Position numbers and translations under genes: made by a program. Positions 22,539 to 32,425 of a stretch of DNA of 64,000 bases are shown in pieces (within the stretch, counting starts at the first letter, position 1; every line of letters begins with the position of its first letter). The stretch comes from Armatimonadota bacterium (GTDB lineage Bacteria > Armatimonadota > UBA5829 > DSUL01), in the NCBI GenBank assembly GCA_025998755.1, contig AP024674.1:434001-498000 (forward strand). The letters are read 5' to 3'. A model generated the notes under the pieces. It made no database searches and was not told where the DNA came from. It was given only the letters and a program-made list of their open reading frames with translations.

Positions 22539-23828
22539 GTGCGGGATAAGGATCTGAACGTTCTTGTTGTGGGCAGCGGCGGGCGGGAACATGCGCTCGC
22601 CGCGAAGCTTGCTGAAAGCGATCTGGTGCGGTCGGTCATCTGCGCGCCGGGCAATGCCGGTATGGAGGAGATCGGCCGCTGTGTACCAGTGGGGGTCAAG
22701 GACACGGACGCGCTGCTGGACCTGGCTTCTCAGGAGCAGGTTGATCTGGTGGTTTGCGGTCCGGAGAGTCCGCTTATTGCAGGTCTGGGAGACGCGTTCC
22801 TAGAGGCGGGGATCCCTTTCTTCGGTCCGCTGGCATACGGAGCCCGGCTGGAGGGGAGCAAGATATTCGCCAAGGAGGTCATGCGGGAAGCCGGTGTGCC
22901 CACCGCTCAGTGGGGGGCGTTCGATAGCCCGGAGCCGGCGCTGGAGGCCGCGAAGGCTCGGCTGGGGCGTGATGGAGGGGTGGTCATCAAGGCGGATGGC
23001 GAGGCCGCCGGAAAAGGCGTTTTCGTCTGCAGCACGGAGGATGAGGCGCGCGAGGCGCTAAGCGCCATTATGGTGGATCGCGTGTTCGGATCTTCTGGGG
23101 ACAGGGTGCTGGTGGAGGAGCGTCTGGAGGGAGAGGAGGCCTCCGTAATGGTGCTCGCTACGGGGGAGAAGATCCTGCCGATGCCTCCCGTGCAGGACCA
23201 CAAGCGCGCCTATGACGGCGATCAGGGCCCGAACACCGGTGGGATGGGGTGCTACTCGCCGGTTCCCGTGATGCCGCCGGAGCTTCACCGGGAGGCCATC
23301 GAGCGCACGGTCCTGCCTGTGCTGCAGTGGATGGACGTGAAGGGGCAACCCTACTTCGGGTGCCTGTACGCGGGCCTGATGATCACGAAGGACGGGCTGA
23401 AAGTTCTGGAATATAACTGTCGCTTCGGAGACCCGGAGACACAGGTGGTGCTGCCGATGATGCGGACCGACTTCGGCCAGGTGCTGCTGGCTGCGGTTGA
23501 GAACCGCCTCGACGAAATCCGGCCGGAGTGGTACAATGGCTGCGGCGTTTGCGTGGTGCTTGCCTCAGGAGGCTACCCCGGTTCCTACCAGACAGGCTTT
23601 CCCATCAGCGGCCTTGATGCGGCAGCAGCGATGGAGGGAGTCTGCGTGTTCCACGCCGGGACCGCCAGGCGGGATGGTGAGGTAGTCACGGCCGGCGGGA
23701 GAGTGCTGGGAGTCACCGCGCTGGGGAGTGGTTTCCGGGAGGCTCGCGACCGGGCCTACCAGGCCTGCTCCGTCATCTCATTCGAGAAGATGCACTACCG
23801 CAAGGATATAGGAGCCCGCCTGAAGTGA
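22539..23828 (+). CDS. purD: Phosphoribosylamine-glycine ligase
   Basis: Second step of purine synthesis: 5-phosphoribosylamine plus glycine plus ATP gives GAR. ATP-grasp enzyme of about 430 residues, with N-terminal [16 protein letters not shown], the ATP-binding [19 protein letters not shown], the lid [18 protein letters not shown] and the metal/substrate motif [13 protein letters not shown]. Two GTG codons are possible starts; the one at 22539 has GAGAGGAG at better spacing, while 22533 would add two residues. It is the first gene of a nine-gene purine operon and its stop overlaps the purE start. Confidence 0.96.
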   Translation: MRDKDLNVLVVGSGGREHALAAKLAESDLVRSVICAPGNAGMEEIGRCVPVGVKDTDALLDLASQEQVDLVVCGPESPLIAGLGDAFLEAGIPFFGPLAYGARLEGSKIFAKEVMREAGVPTAQWGAFDSPEPALEAAKARLGRDGGVVIKADGEAAGKGVFVCSTEDEAREALSAIMVDRVFGSSGDRVLVEERLEGEEASVMVLATGEKILPMPPVQDHKRAYDGDQGPNTGGMGCYSPVPVMPPELHREAIERTVLPVLQWMDVKGQPYFGCLYAGLMITKDGLKVLEYNCRFGDPETQVVLPMMRTDFGQVLLAAVENRLDEIRPEWYNGCGVCVVLASGGYPGSYQTGFPISGLDAAAAMEGVCVFHAGTARRDGEVVTAGGRVLGVTALGSGFREARDRAYQACSVISFEKMHYRKDIGARLK

Positions 23829-24319
23829 ATCCGCTGGTGGCATTTGTCTGCGGCAGCGATTCGGACCTGCCCAAGCTTGAAGCCGGACTTCAGATCCTCA
23901 AGGATTTCGGGATTCCCTTCGAAGTGCGCATCATTTCCGCCCACCGGACACCCGAGGCAACGGTCGAGTTTGCCAAGACGGCCGAGGAGCGGGGGCTGCG
24001 GGTTCTGGTGGCTGTGGCCGGTCACGCCGCGCATCTGGGCGGGGTGCTCGCCAGCCTGACCACGCTGCCTGTCATCGGTATTCCCATCTCTTCCAGCGCG
24101 TTGGATGGCCTGGATAGCCTGATGTCCACCGTGCAGATGCCCCCAGGGGTACCGGTGGCCTCTGTGGGCATCGATGCGGCTCGCAACGCCGCCATCTTCG
24201 CCGCCCAGATCCTGGGAGCCTCCGACCCGGTCATCCGTGAGAGGATCCGTGATTTCAAGCGCCGCCAGGCGGAAGATGTGATGGCCAAGGACCGGCGCGT
24301 GCGGGAGCAGTATTCGTGA
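23825..24319 (+). CDS. purE: 5-(carboxyamino)imidazole ribonucleotide mutase
   Basis: Interconverts N5-CAIR and CAIR in purine synthesis. 164 residues, octameric family. The signature [16 protein letters not shown], the SAHRTPE motif and [15 protein letters not shown] are seen; the last corresponds to the class I AGGAAHLPG segment rather than the class II form. Class I enzymes need PurK to make N5-CAIR, and no purK is in the window. The GTG start overlaps the purD stop, and the TGA overlaps the GTG of purB. Confidence 0.94.
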   Translation: MNPLVAFVCGSDSDLPKLEAGLQILKDFGIPFEVRIISAHRTPEATVEFAKTAEERGLRVLVAVAGHAAHLGGVLASLTTLPVIGIPISSSALDGLDSLMSTVQMPPGVPVASVGIDAARNAAIFAAQILGASDPVIRERIRDFKRRQAEDVMAKDRRVREQYS

Positions 24320-25605
24320 TCAAGCGATACAGCCGTCCCGAGATGAGCAACCTCTGGAGCGAGGAGAGCAAGTTTGCCTCCTGGCTGGAGGTGGAGCTTG
24401 CCATCTGCGAGGGTTGGGCGGAACTGGGAGTGGTTCCCCGCGATGCGGCGGAGCGCATCCGGCAGAACGCGCGCTTCAGTGTGGAGCGCATTGAGGAGAT
24501 CGAGCAGACCACCCAGCACGACCTGATGGCCTTCGTCGCCAACGTGGCGGAGCACATCGGTGAAGACGCCCGCTGGCTGCACTACGGTGTCACCAGCTAC
24601 GACGTGGAGGACAACGCCCTGTGCCTCCGTATTCGCAGGGCGTGCGATATCATCATTGCTGATATCGAGCGTCTTATCGAAACCCTGCGTTCGCGGGCGC
24701 GCGAGCATAAGTGGACCCTGCAGATTGGCCGCACACACGGTGTCCATGCCGAGCCTATCACCTTCGGGTTCAAGCTGTGCGTCTGGATAGACGAGATGCA
24801 GCGGAACCTGGCGCGCTTCCAGCGGGCGCGCGAGGAGATCTCATATGGCAAGGTATCCGGCGCGGTGGGCACCTACGCAAACGTGGATCCGCGTGTGGAG
24901 GAGTATGTCTGCCGCAAGCTGGGTCTGAAGCCCAGCCCCGTCTCCACGCAGATCATCCAGCGCGACCGGCACGCGGAAGTTCTGGCGGCCTGCGCCATCT
25001 GCGCGAGCTCACTGGAGCAGTTCGCAACGGAGATCCGCAACCTGCAGCGCACGGAGATCCTGGAAGTCCAGGAGGCGTTCCGCAGCGGGCAGCGCGGATC
25101 GTCCGCGATGCCCCATAAGCGCAATCCTCGCCTGTCCGAGCAGGTAACGGGCATCGCCAGGGTTATCCGTTGCAACCTTTACCCTGCGCTCGAGAATATA
25201 GCCACCTGGCACGAACGAGACCTCTCGAACTCCTCCGTGGAGCGGATGGTCATTCCGGACGCGCTGACGCTTTTGGACTATGCCCTCCACACGTTCGATC
25301 GGGTGATGGCTGGTCTGGTGGTGTATCCGGAGAACATGCTGGCCAACCTCGAAAAGATGCGCGGGCTGGTGGTGTCCGAGCAAGTAATGCTGGCGCTCAT
25401 CCGCAGTGGTCTGGTGCGGGACGAGGCTTACACCATCGTCCAGCGCAACGCGGCGAAAGCCTGGGAGGGACGACCGTTCCGGGACTGTTTGCTCGATGAC
25501 CCGGAGGTGACTTCTCGCCTGAGTCGCGAGGAGATTGAGGAATGCTTCGATTACCGCTCTCACCTCAAAAACCTGGAGGTGGTGTTCGAGCGGATGGGGG
25601 TGTGA
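24316..25605 (+). CDS. purB: Adenylosuccinate lyase
   Basis: Fumarase-superfamily lyase acting twice in purine synthesis (SAICAR to AICAR, and adenylosuccinate to AMP). 429 residues, mostly helical. Conserved regions are TQHDLMAFVANVAEHIG, HYGVTSYDVEDNA, the TH pair in QIGRTHGVHAEPITFG, and the flexible signature loop GSSAMPHKRNPRLSEQ. The GTG start overlaps the purE stop. A small hairpin follows the stop before purS. Note that the SAICAR synthetase gene purC, which feeds this enzyme, is not in this operon. Confidence 0.96.
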   Translation: MIKRYSRPEMSNLWSEESKFASWLEVELAICEGWAELGVVPRDAAERIRQNARFSVERIEEIEQTTQHDLMAFVANVAEHIGEDARWLHYGVTSYDVEDNALCLRIRRACDIIIADIERLIETLRSRAREHKWTLQIGRTHGVHAEPITFGFKLCVWIDEMQRNLARFQRAREEISYGKVSGAVGTYANVDPRVEEYVCRKLGLKPSPVSTQIIQRDRHAEVLAACAICASSLEQFATEIRNLQRTEILEVQEAFRSGQRGSSAMPHKRNPRLSEQVTGIARVIRCNLYPALENIATWHERDLSNSSVERMVIPDALTLLDYALHTFDRVMAGLVVYPENMLANLEKMRGLVVSEQVMLALIRSGLVRDEAYTIVQRNAAKAWEGRPFRDCLLDDPEVTSRLSREEIEECFDYRSHLKNLEVVFERMGV

Positions 25606-25607
25606 GG

Positions 25608-25626
25608 CGGCCCTTTTTTCGGGCCG
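25608..25626 (+). other. Small hairpin between purB and purS
   Basis: Arms CGGCCC (25608-25613) and GGGCCG (25621-25626) around the loop TTTTTTC. The T-run lies inside the loop, so it is not a standard terminator. It may protect the upstream mRNA or modulate readthrough into purS (inference). Confidence 0.5.
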
Positions 25627-25651
25627 GAATGCATAGCGGGAGATTGTCCAT

Positions 25652-25897
25652 TTGCCCAGAAAAGCCAGGATCTATGTCACTTTGAAGCCTACCCTGCTGG
25701 ATGCGCAGGGCCGGGTGGTGCAACAGGCGCTCACGAACATCGGTTTCGATGGGGTCCGGGATGTGCGCATCGGTAAGTATATCGAAATGGATCTCGATGA
25801 CTCGGCCGCCACGGAGGAGACCGTCCGCGAGATGTGCGCAAAACTGCTGGCGAACCCGGTGGTGGAGGACTATCGTTTCGAGGTGGAGGGGTCCTAG
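25652..25897 (+). CDS. purS: Phosphoribosylformylglycinamidine synthase subunit PurS
   Basis: Small bridging subunit of the three-part FGAM synthase, 81 residues, typical length. It opens RKARIYVTLKPTLLDAQGRV and contains the FDGVRDVRIGKYIEMDL segment characteristic of PurS. It uses a TTG start with GGGAG about 9 bases upstream, and its TAG directly abuts the TTG start of purQ. It links PurQ and the short PurL encoded next. Confidence 0.94.
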   Translation: MPRKARIYVTLKPTLLDAQGRVVQQALTNIGFDGVRDVRIGKYIEMDLDDSAATEETVREMCAKLLANPVVEDYRFEVEGS

Positions 25898-26587
25898 TTG
25901 AAGTTTGCCGTTCTGCGCTTCCCCGGTTCCAACTGTGACCAGGACGCCTATTTCGCCGCACTGAATGTCCTCCGGCAGCCTGTAGAATATGTCTGGCACG
26001 AGTCCACGGATCTGGCCGGGGCGGATTGTGTGATCATCCCGGGCGGGTTTTCCTACGGTGATTATCTGCGGTGCGGCGCGGTTGCGGCTCTCTCCCCGGT
26101 GATGGGGGCGGTGCGGAAGTTTGCGGCTTCCGGAGGGCTGGTCATTGGGATCTGCAACGGCTTCCAGATTCTTTGCGAGTCCGGACTGCTTCCTGGCGTG
26201 CTGTTGAGGAACCGGGGGCTTCGCTTCATCTGCCGGCACGTCTATCTCCGCCTTGAGAATGCTGACACTCCCTTCACCCGTTCCGGCTCAGTGGGCGAGG
26301 TGCTGAGCATCCCCATCGCCCACGGGGAGGGCAACTATTTCGCCGACGAAAGCACGCTTCGCGAGCTGGAGGATTCCGGCCGGGTCATCCTCCGGTACTG
26401 TGGTCCCCGAGGGGAGGTGGAGGATCGCTACAATCCTAACGGAGCGGCACGCAACATCGCCGGCATCGTGAACCGGGAAGGGAATGTGGCCGGAATGATG
26501 CCCCATCCGGAGCGGGCCTGCGAGCCGATTCTGGGTTCAGAGGACGGGCTCGTGATACTGAACTCCATTCTGGGGGGACGCGCCTGA
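25898..26587 (+). CDS. purQ: Phosphoribosylformylglycinamidine synthase subunit PurQ
   Basis: Glutaminase subunit of FGAM synthase, 229 residues, class I amidotransferase. Start [18 protein letters not shown] is typical. The nucleophile lies in [10 protein letters not shown], and the His/Glu pair in [24 protein letters not shown] is the conserved oxyanion region. It uses a TTG start immediately after the purS stop, and its TGA overlaps the purL ATG, so purS-purQ-purL are translationally coupled. Confidence 0.96.
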   Translation: MKFAVLRFPGSNCDQDAYFAALNVLRQPVEYVWHESTDLAGADCVIIPGGFSYGDYLRCGAVAALSPVMGAVRKFAASGGLVIGICNGFQILCESGLLPGVLLRNRGLRFICRHVYLRLENADTPFTRSGSVGEVLSIPIAHGEGNYFADESTLRELEDSGRVILRYCGPRGEVEDRYNPNGAARNIAGIVNREGNVAGMMPHPERACEPILGSEDGLVILNSILGGRA

Positions 26588-28833
26588 TGCCGGAAGCCGC
26601 CTTGAAAGATCCCGAGATCACGCCGGAAGTCTGGCGCGAGATGGGGCTGAGCGACGATGAGTATCGTCAGGTGGAGGGCATCCTGGGCCGCCCCCCCACC
26701 TATACCGAGCTCGGGATGTTCGCCGTCATGTGGAGCGAGCACTGCGGCTATAAGTACAGCCGCCCTGTCCTGCGCCTTTTCAAACGCTATCGGGAGCAGT
26801 TGGACAGCGGGGCGCTGGAGAACGCCGGCGTGGTAGACATCGGCGACGGATACGGCATCGCGATGAAGGTGGAGAGCCACAACCACCCGAGCGCCGTGGA
26901 GCCGTTCCAGGGCGCGGCAACGGGGGTGGGGGGTATCCTCCGGGACATCTTCACGATGGGGGCCCGGCCCATCGCTTCCCTCAATTCCCTTCGCTTTGGA
27001 GATCTTTCCGACCCGCACGTGCGGTATCTGTTTGAGCACGTTGTGGCAGGCATCGGTTTTTATGGCAACTGCGTGGGTGTACCCACCATCGGGGGCGAGG
27101 TGTTCTTCGATCCCTGTTACGCGGGGAACCCTCTGGTGAACGCCATGGCTCTGGGTCTGGTGCGGCTGGACCGCATCGCCAGCGCCTGTGCGCGAGGAGT
27201 GGGCAACTCTGTGCTGATCGTCGGATCGCGCACCGGGCGGGACGGCATCCACGGGGCCACCTTTGCCTCTGTCGAACTGGGCCCGGATTCTGAGTCCAAA
27301 CGGCCCAACGTCCAGATGGGCGATCCCTTTACGGAGAAGCTGCTCATCGAGGCCACCCTCGAGGCGCTGGAGACGGGAGCCATCGTCGGGATCCAGGACA
27401 TGGGCGCGGCGGGGATCACCTGTAGCACGTGCGAGACGGCCGCTAAGGCGGGCACCGGCATGGAGATCGACGTCGCGCTGGTTCCTCAGCGCGAGGAGGG
27501 CATGACTCCGTACGAGATCATGCTGAGCGAATCCCAGGAACGTATGCTCGCCATCGTGCAGAACGGCCGCGAGGAGGAGGTCGCTTCCATCTTCCGCCGC
27601 TGGGGACTGAACGCGGTGGTCATCGGCCACGTAACGGACGATGGCCTGGTTCGCGTGCGCCACAACGGCCGCGTGGTGGCCGAGGTGCCGGCAAAGGCGC
27701 TGGCGGACGAGTGCCCCACCTATCAACTCGATGCTTCGGAGCCAGATTATGTTCGGCGGCTGCGTTCGCGTGCGGTGCACACGCTTCGGGTGGAGGATCA
27801 CTCTTCCACCCTCCTGAAGCTGCTCTCCCGTCCCTGCATCGCCAGCAAGCGGTGGGTCTGGGAGCAGTATGACCATATGGTCCAGACCAATACGGTGGTC
27901 TTTCCGGGGTCGGATGCCGGAGTGCTGCGGATCCGTGGCGTTAAGACCGGAATCGCTGTGACTACGGATTGCAACTCGCGGATGGTGTATCTGGATCCGT
28001 ATACCGGCTCCCGGATGGCGGTCTACGAAGCCGCCCGCAACCTGGTGTGCTCCGGGGCGAGGCCGGTGGCCGTCACGGACTGCCTGAACTTCGGCAATCC
28101 GGAGAAGCCCGAAGCATTCTGGCAGTTCAAGGAATCCGTCCGTGGTCTGGCGGATGCCTGCGAGGAGCTTTCAACGCCCGTAGTCTCGGGCAATGTCAGT
28201 TTTTACAATGAGACCCCGGAGTCCGCCATCTATCCCACTCCCGTGGTGGGCATGCTGGGCGTGCTGGACGACGTGACCAATCACGTTACCTCCGCATTCA
28301 AGCGCGAAGGGGACCGTATCATCTTGCTTGCGGCTGGATGGCCGGAGGACCTGTGGACCAGCATTTCCGGCTCGGAGCTCCAAGTCATGCTCGATGGTGA
28401 GCCTTACGGCCCGCTGCCCAGCCTGGACGCCGGACGGCAGAAGGCGCTATTTGCAGCGGTCCTGGAGATGGCGGCCGGCCGGATGCTATCCTCCGCTCAC
28501 GATGTTTCCGAAGGCGGCCTGGCGGTGTGTCTTGCAGAGAGCTGCATCGTCGGTGGTCTGGGAGCGGATGTTGAACTGAGACTACCGGGGCCGGTTCTTC
28601 CGTCTCTGTATGGCGAGCTTGCCGGGGTAATCCTGGTGTCCACGGCGCCGGAGCGCGCATCCGACGTGATCCGGATCGCCGAAGGGCACGGAGCGGTGGC
28701 TGTTGAGATGGGAGAAGTGGGCGGACCGGATATCGTTGTTCGCGGGGAGGGTGCGGAGCTGCTGCGGGTGGCCGTGACGCAGGCGTCCGAAGCCTGGGAG
28801 AGTGCCATCCCAGCGGCAATGGATACAATGTAA
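26587..28833 (+). CDS. purL: Phosphoribosylformylglycinamidine synthase subunit PurL
   Basis: ATP-dependent synthase subunit that converts FGAR to FGAM with ammonia from PurQ. At 748 residues it is the short form that works with PurS and PurQ. Signature segments are [62 protein letters not shown] and the second-half [12 protein letters not shown] and [11 protein letters not shown]. Start ATG overlaps the purQ stop by one base. It is followed by purF. Confidence 0.97.
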   Translation: MPEAALKDPEITPEVWREMGLSDDEYRQVEGILGRPPTYTELGMFAVMWSEHCGYKYSRPVLRLFKRYREQLDSGALENAGVVDIGDGYGIAMKVESHNHPSAVEPFQGAATGVGGILRDIFTMGARPIASLNSLRFGDLSDPHVRYLFEHVVAGIGFYGNCVGVPTIGGEVFFDPCYAGNPLVNAMALGLVRLDRIASACARGVGNSVLIVGSRTGRDGIHGATFASVELGPDSESKRPNVQMGDPFTEKLLIEATLEALETGAIVGIQDMGAAGITCSTCETAAKAGTGMEIDVALVPQREEGMTPYEIMLSESQERMLAIVQNGREEEVASIFRRWGLNAVVIGHVTDDGLVRVRHNGRVVAEVPAKALADECPTYQLDASEPDYVRRLRSRAVHTLRVEDHSSTLLKLLSRPCIASKRWVWEQYDHMVQTNTVVFPGSDAGVLRIRGVKTGIAVTTDCNSRMVYLDPYTGSRMAVYEAARNLVCSGARPVAVTDCLNFGNPEKPEAFWQFKESVRGLADACEELSTPVVSGNVSFYNETPESAIYPTPVVGMLGVLDDVTNHVTSAFKREGDRIILLAAGWPEDLWTSISGSELQVMLDGEPYGPLPSLDAGRQKALFAAVLEMAAGRMLSSAHDVSEGGLAVCLAESCIVGGLGADVELRLPGPVLPSLYGELAGVILVSTAPERASDVIRIAEGHGAVAVEMGEVGGPDIVVRGEGAELLRVAVTQASEAWESAIPAAMDTM

Positions 28834-28836
28834 GGG

Positions 28837-30309
28837 GTGTCATCGGTCGCGATGCCTGATGTCGATCATCTGAAGGAAGAGTGTGGCGTCTTCGCTGTCT
28901 GGGCTCCGGGCGAGGATGTGGCGCGCATCACCTACTTCGGCCTCTTCTCCTTGCAGCACAGGGGGCAGGAGGGCGCCGGCATCGCGGTGGCAGACGGCGC
29001 GTCGCTGCAGGTCCACAAGGACATGGGTTTGGTGACGCAGGTGTTTCGCGACGAGCATACCCTGGAAGGGCTGCGCGGTTTCGCCGCCATTGGGCACACG
29101 CGTTATTCCACCACGGGCTCCAATACCCTGTGCAACACACAGCCGATCGTTTGCGAATCCAAGTGGGGACGCATCGCAGTCGCCCATAACGGCGGGCTGG
29201 TGAATGCCGTTCAAATCCGCCGCGAGCTGGAGCTGGCCGGAGTCTCATTCGAGACCACCAACGACACCGAGGTGCTCGCGCGCTACATCGCCGCTTCAGA
29301 CCATTCGGACATCGAGGAGGCGATTGCGGACGCCATGATGGTGGTGCGGGGGGCATACTCTGTCGCCCTGCTCACACCCAAAGCGCTGTATGTCTTCCGC
29401 GACAGCTATGGTGTGCGTCCGATGAGCGTCGGCCGCCTGACGAACGGACATCTGGTCTTCGCCAGCGAGACCTGCGCCCTGAACACCGTGGGGGCCGTCT
29501 ATCTGTATGACATCGAGCCCGGCCAGCTGGCGGTGGTGGATGACGATGGACTGCGCCTGCGCCGAGTGATGCCCACAACTCGTCCCTCGCTTTGCGTCTT
29601 CGAGTATATCTATTTCGCGCGCCCCGACTCCAAGATTGACGATAAAAGCGTGCACGCCGTCCGGGAGAGATTGGGTCATGAGCTTGCGCTGGAGCATCCG
29701 GCGCCGGGAGCGCACATCGTATTTCCCATCCCGGATACGGGAACCCCGGCGGCCATTGGCTTTGCCAGAGCATCCGGTATCCCCTATGGCGAAGGGGTCA
29801 TCAAGAACCGGTATATCCACCGCACCTTCATCAACCCGGACCAGCGTATGCGGGAGTTGGGCGTGCGGATGAAGTTGATCCCCCTGCGGGAGAATCTGGC
29901 CGGGAAGAGGGTGGTCATGGTGGACGATACCATCGTCCGTGGAACCACCACGGCGCGCACCGTCCGGATGTTACGGGAAGCCGGCGCTGTGGAAGTGCAC
30001 GTGCGCATCACAGCGCCCCCCTACCGTTATCCATGCTTCTACGGCATAGACACGGGCAATCCTGCTGAGTTGATCGCGGCGCGCCTCAACATAGACGAGG
30101 TGCGCGAGAGCATCGGGGCCGACTCGCTGGGCTACCTCAGCCTAAGGGGGCTGATCAGGGCTGTGGGACTCAGCCGGGGGCATATGTGCATGGCCTGTCT
30201 GGACGGGCGCTATCCCATCCCACTGCCGGAAGAGACCCTCAGCAAGGACGTCTTCGAGACCGCCCCGCCGGTGGCCCTGCCGGTGGGTGGCGACACCGGC
30301 CGGGACTGA
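28837..30309 (+). CDS. purF: Amidophosphoribosyltransferase, Fe-S type
   Basis: First committed enzyme of purine synthesis: PRPP plus glutamine gives phosphoribosylamine. The Ntn nucleophile cysteine opens CGVFAVW after a short propeptide; from the GTG at 28837 the propeptide would be 15 residues, from the ATG at 28852 it would be 10, close to the 11 of Bacillus. The PRPP loop is VVMVDDTIVRGTTT. Cysteines in SLCVFEYIYFARPDS, RYPCFYGID and HMCMACLDGRYP match the four ligands of the Bacillus-type [4Fe-4S] cluster, so the enzyme is probably oxygen-sensitive. 490 residues, normal length. The start is uncertain because no SD is well spaced. Confidence 0.96.
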   Translation: MSSVAMPDVDHLKEECGVFAVWAPGEDVARITYFGLFSLQHRGQEGAGIAVADGASLQVHKDMGLVTQVFRDEHTLEGLRGFAAIGHTRYSTTGSNTLCNTQPIVCESKWGRIAVAHNGGLVNAVQIRRELELAGVSFETTNDTEVLARYIAASDHSDIEEAIADAMMVVRGAYSVALLTPKALYVFRDSYGVRPMSVGRLTNGHLVFASETCALNTVGAVYLYDIEPGQLAVVDDDGLRLRRVMPTTRPSLCVFEYIYFARPDSKIDDKSVHAVRERLGHELALEHPAPGAHIVFPIPDTGTPAAIGFARASGIPYGEGVIKNRYIHRTFINPDQRMRELGVRMKLIPLRENLAGKRVVMVDDTIVRGTTTARTVRMLREAGAVEVHVRITAPPYRYPCFYGIDTGNPAELIAARLNIDEVRESIGADSLGYLSLRGLIRAVGLSRGHMCMACLDGRYPIPLPEETLSKDVFETAPPVALPVGGDTGRD

Positions 30310-30377
30310 ACCATCAGCCCTCACCGCCGGCCTGCCGGGCCTGCGCACGGCCGGTGGCTGCGAAAGGACCTGCGTAT

Positions 30378-31415
30378 ATGGATGAACATCTGACCTACCG
30401 GGATGCGGGGGTGGATATTGATGCCGGCATCGAAGCCGTCGAGAGGATGAAAGATGCCATCCTGCGCACCCACACCCCCGGCGTGCTCTCGGACACCACC
30501 TCCTTTGCGGGCATGTTCCGTCCGGACTTCAGCGGAATGGCCGATCCGTGCCTGGTCGCCAGCATAGACGGGGTTGGCACCAAGATCAGCGTTGCCTCGG
30601 CCATGCGCCGTTTCAACGGCGTGGGCCGCGATCTGGTGAACCATTGCGTCAACGATATCCTCGTGGCGGGCGCCCGCCCGTTGTTCTTCCTGGACTATTT
30701 CGCCGCAGGCCGGCTGGATCCCGAGGCGGCCGCCGAGATTGTCAGCGGCGCGGCCGAAGCGTGCCTGGAGAACGGCTGCGCGCTCATCGGAGGCGAGACG
30801 GCGGAGATGCCGGGCGTCTACCGGGACGGCGAGTGTGACTTTGCCGGGTGCATTGTGGGCGTTGTGGACCGCGAGGCCGCTCCGAACCCCTCAAGCGTGC
30901 AGGCGGGCGATGCCGTCATCGGTCTGGCTTCCACCGGGCTGCATACGAACGGCTTCTCGCTTGCCCGGAAGGCGCTGCTGGAAGTGGCCGGCTATCAGCT
31001 AGATTCGTTTGTTCCGGAGCTGGGCAACACCGTCGGTGACGCGCTGCTGGCGGTGCACCGGAGCTATCTCTCCAGTGTCTCGGCCGCCCGCGAAGCGGGC
31101 ATGGGGATCCGGGTGATGGCCCACATCACCGGCGGCGGGATGTACGAGAACATCCCGCGAGTGCTGCCGCCGGATATGCGCGTGGTCATCGAGCGCCGCA
31201 GCTGGACGCCTCCTCCGATCTTCGCGCTGATCCAGAGCGCCGGCAACATCCCGGACGTGGAGATGTTCCGGACGTTCAACATGGGGGTGGGGATGGTGCT
31301 GATCGTGTCGCGCGGACAGGCCCCCGCGGCTTGCGAGTTCTTCAGCGAACGGGGCGAGGTGGCGTGGCAGATTGGTGAAGTGCAGCGTGGAGCACGGGAG
31401 GTGCAGATCATCTGA
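30378..31415 (+). CDS. purM: Phosphoribosylformylglycinamidine cyclo-ligase
   Basis: Converts FGAM to AIR using ATP. 345 residues, normal. Starts LTYRDAGVDIDAGIEAVERM, with the family motifs LVASIDGVGTKISVA, NHCVNDILVAGARPLFFLDY, GCALIGGETAEMPGVY, LASTGLHTNGFSLAR and MAHITGGGMYENIPRVLP. The ATG at 30378 has GAAAGGA eight bases upstream; the longer open frame overlaps purF and is discarded. Its TGA overlaps the purN ATG. Confidence 0.96.
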   Translation: MDEHLTYRDAGVDIDAGIEAVERMKDAILRTHTPGVLSDTTSFAGMFRPDFSGMADPCLVASIDGVGTKISVASAMRRFNGVGRDLVNHCVNDILVAGARPLFFLDYFAAGRLDPEAAAEIVSGAAEACLENGCALIGGETAEMPGVYRDGECDFAGCIVGVVDREAAPNPSSVQAGDAVIGLASTGLHTNGFSLARKALLEVAGYQLDSFVPELGNTVGDALLAVHRSYLSSVSAAREAGMGIRVMAHITGGGMYENIPRVLPPDMRVVIERRSWTPPPIFALIQSAGNIPDVEMFRTFNMGVGMVLIVSRGQAPAACEFFSERGEVAWQIGEVQRGAREVQII

Positions 31416-32071
31416 TGCGGGATCAGAAGCTGCGCATCGTGGTGATGGTGGCGGCCAGAGGGCGCGGCAGCAACATGCAGGCCATTGTGGACGCCTGCCG
31501 CGCCGGTCAGATTCCCGGAGAGGTGGTCTGCGTGATCGGCACGGCGCCCGGCGCGCCGGCCCTGGAGAGGGCTGCCCAGCAAGGCATTCCCACTGAGGTG
31601 GTCCCCTACAACAGCGACGACCCGGACGAGTACGGCCGCAGACTGCTGCAGACTCTGGAACCGTACCGTCCCGGACTCATTGCGCTGGCCGGGTTCCTGA
31701 AGCGGCTGCCCCCCGTGGTGATTTCGGCCTACTCCGGGCGCATCATGAACATCCATCCCGCCCTTATTCCCAGCTTCTGCGGAAAGGGGATGTACGGCGA
31801 GCGGGTTCATCAGGCGGCGATCGATTACGGGGTCAAGGTGTCCGGGTGCACAGTACATTTTGTGGACGACGGCTACGACACAGGCCCCATCATCGCCCAG
31901 GCTGTGGTGCCAGTGGATCCCGATGACACCGCGCTGACACTTGCGGCCAAGGTGCTGAAGGAGGAGCATCGCCTGTATCCGGAGTGTATCCGGCTCTTCG
32001 CGGAGGGCCGGCTTCGCATCGAGGGCCGCCGGGTCAGAATTCTCACCGAGACTGAGCGAACCTCGGCTTAG
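31415..32071 (+). CDS. purN: Phosphoribosylglycinamide formyltransferase
   Basis: Folate-dependent GAR transformylase, third step of the pathway. 218 residues. N-terminal Rossmann half MVAARGRGSNMQAIVDACRA, then the catalytic Asn and His in IMNIHPALIPSF and the catalytic Asp in DDGYDTGPII. There is a short arginine-rich tail (RLRIEGRRVRI). It is the last gene of the operon: a terminator stem starts within its final codons and overlaps the TAG stop. Confidence 0.94.
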   Translation: MRDQKLRIVVMVAARGRGSNMQAIVDACRAGQIPGEVVCVIGTAPGAPALERAAQQGIPTEVVPYNSDDPDEYGRRLLQTLEPYRPGLIALAGFLKRLPPVVISAYSGRIMNIHPALIPSFCGKGMYGERVHQAAIDYGVKVSGCTVHFVDDGYDTGPIIAQAVVPVDPDDTALTLAAKVLKEEHRLYPECIRLFAEGRLRIEGRRVRILTETERTSA

Positions 32072-32085
32072 AGCCGGGATTTTTC
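32062..32085 (+). terminator. Rho-independent terminator of the purine operon
   Basis: Stem CTCGGCT (32062-32068) pairs with AGCCGGG (32072-32078), one G-U wobble, with the loop TAG being the purN stop codon. ATTTTTC follows. It ends just before the -35 of the next promoter. Confidence 0.75.
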
Positions 32086-32087
32086 TC

Positions 32088-32117
32088 TTGACAATTCACC
32101 ACAGTTTGGCGCAGAAT
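32088..32117 (+). promoter_or_regulatory. Sigma70-type promoter of the envelope-export operon
   Basis: TTGACA (32088-32093) and CAGAAT (32112-32117) with an 18-base spacer; the -35 is perfect and the -10 matches four of six. The surrounding DNA is AT-richer than its neighbours. The leader to the ATG at 32165 is about 40 bases, with TTGGAG before the start. Confidence 0.6.
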
Positions 32118-32164
32118 CCGATTGCGTCAAACGATTCATACTTTTCATTCCGATTGGAGTTCTC

Positions 32165-32425
32165 ATGCCCGGATGCACAGGCTCCCCGGAGGAGCAGTTC
32201 TACGGAAGCGTCACGGTGGGCGAGCGGGGGCAGATCGTAATTCCCGCCGAGGCGCGCAGGCAACTCAACATCAACACGGGCGACAAGCTGCTGGTTATCG
32301 GCCATCCCGCCTCCAACGGTCTGTTGCTCTGCTCCATTGAGGCTTTCCGCGAGTTCATCGCTGGACTCATGGAGGGAGTGAACCGTGCGGAGCAGAGGGC
32401 CGGGGAGGAGTCCGAGGATGATTAG
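32165..32425 (+). CDS. AbrB/SpoVT-type swapped-hairpin DNA-binding protein
   Basis: Transcription regulator with a SpoVT-AbrB domain: FYGSVTVGERGQIVIPAEAR followed by RQLNINTGDKLLVIG is the canonical looped-hinge fold (about residues 12-50). The remaining 35 residues are a helix and an acidic end (AGEESEDD). 86 residues in all. It is the first gene of a co-directional export operon and overlaps the TolC-like gene by 8 bases, so it probably controls this operon, in the manner of many efflux-linked local regulators (inference). Confidence 0.88.
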   Translation: MPGCTGSPEEQFYGSVTVGERGQIVIPAEARRQLNINTGDKLLVIGHPASNGLLLCSIEAFREFIAGLMEGVNRAEQRAGEESEDD

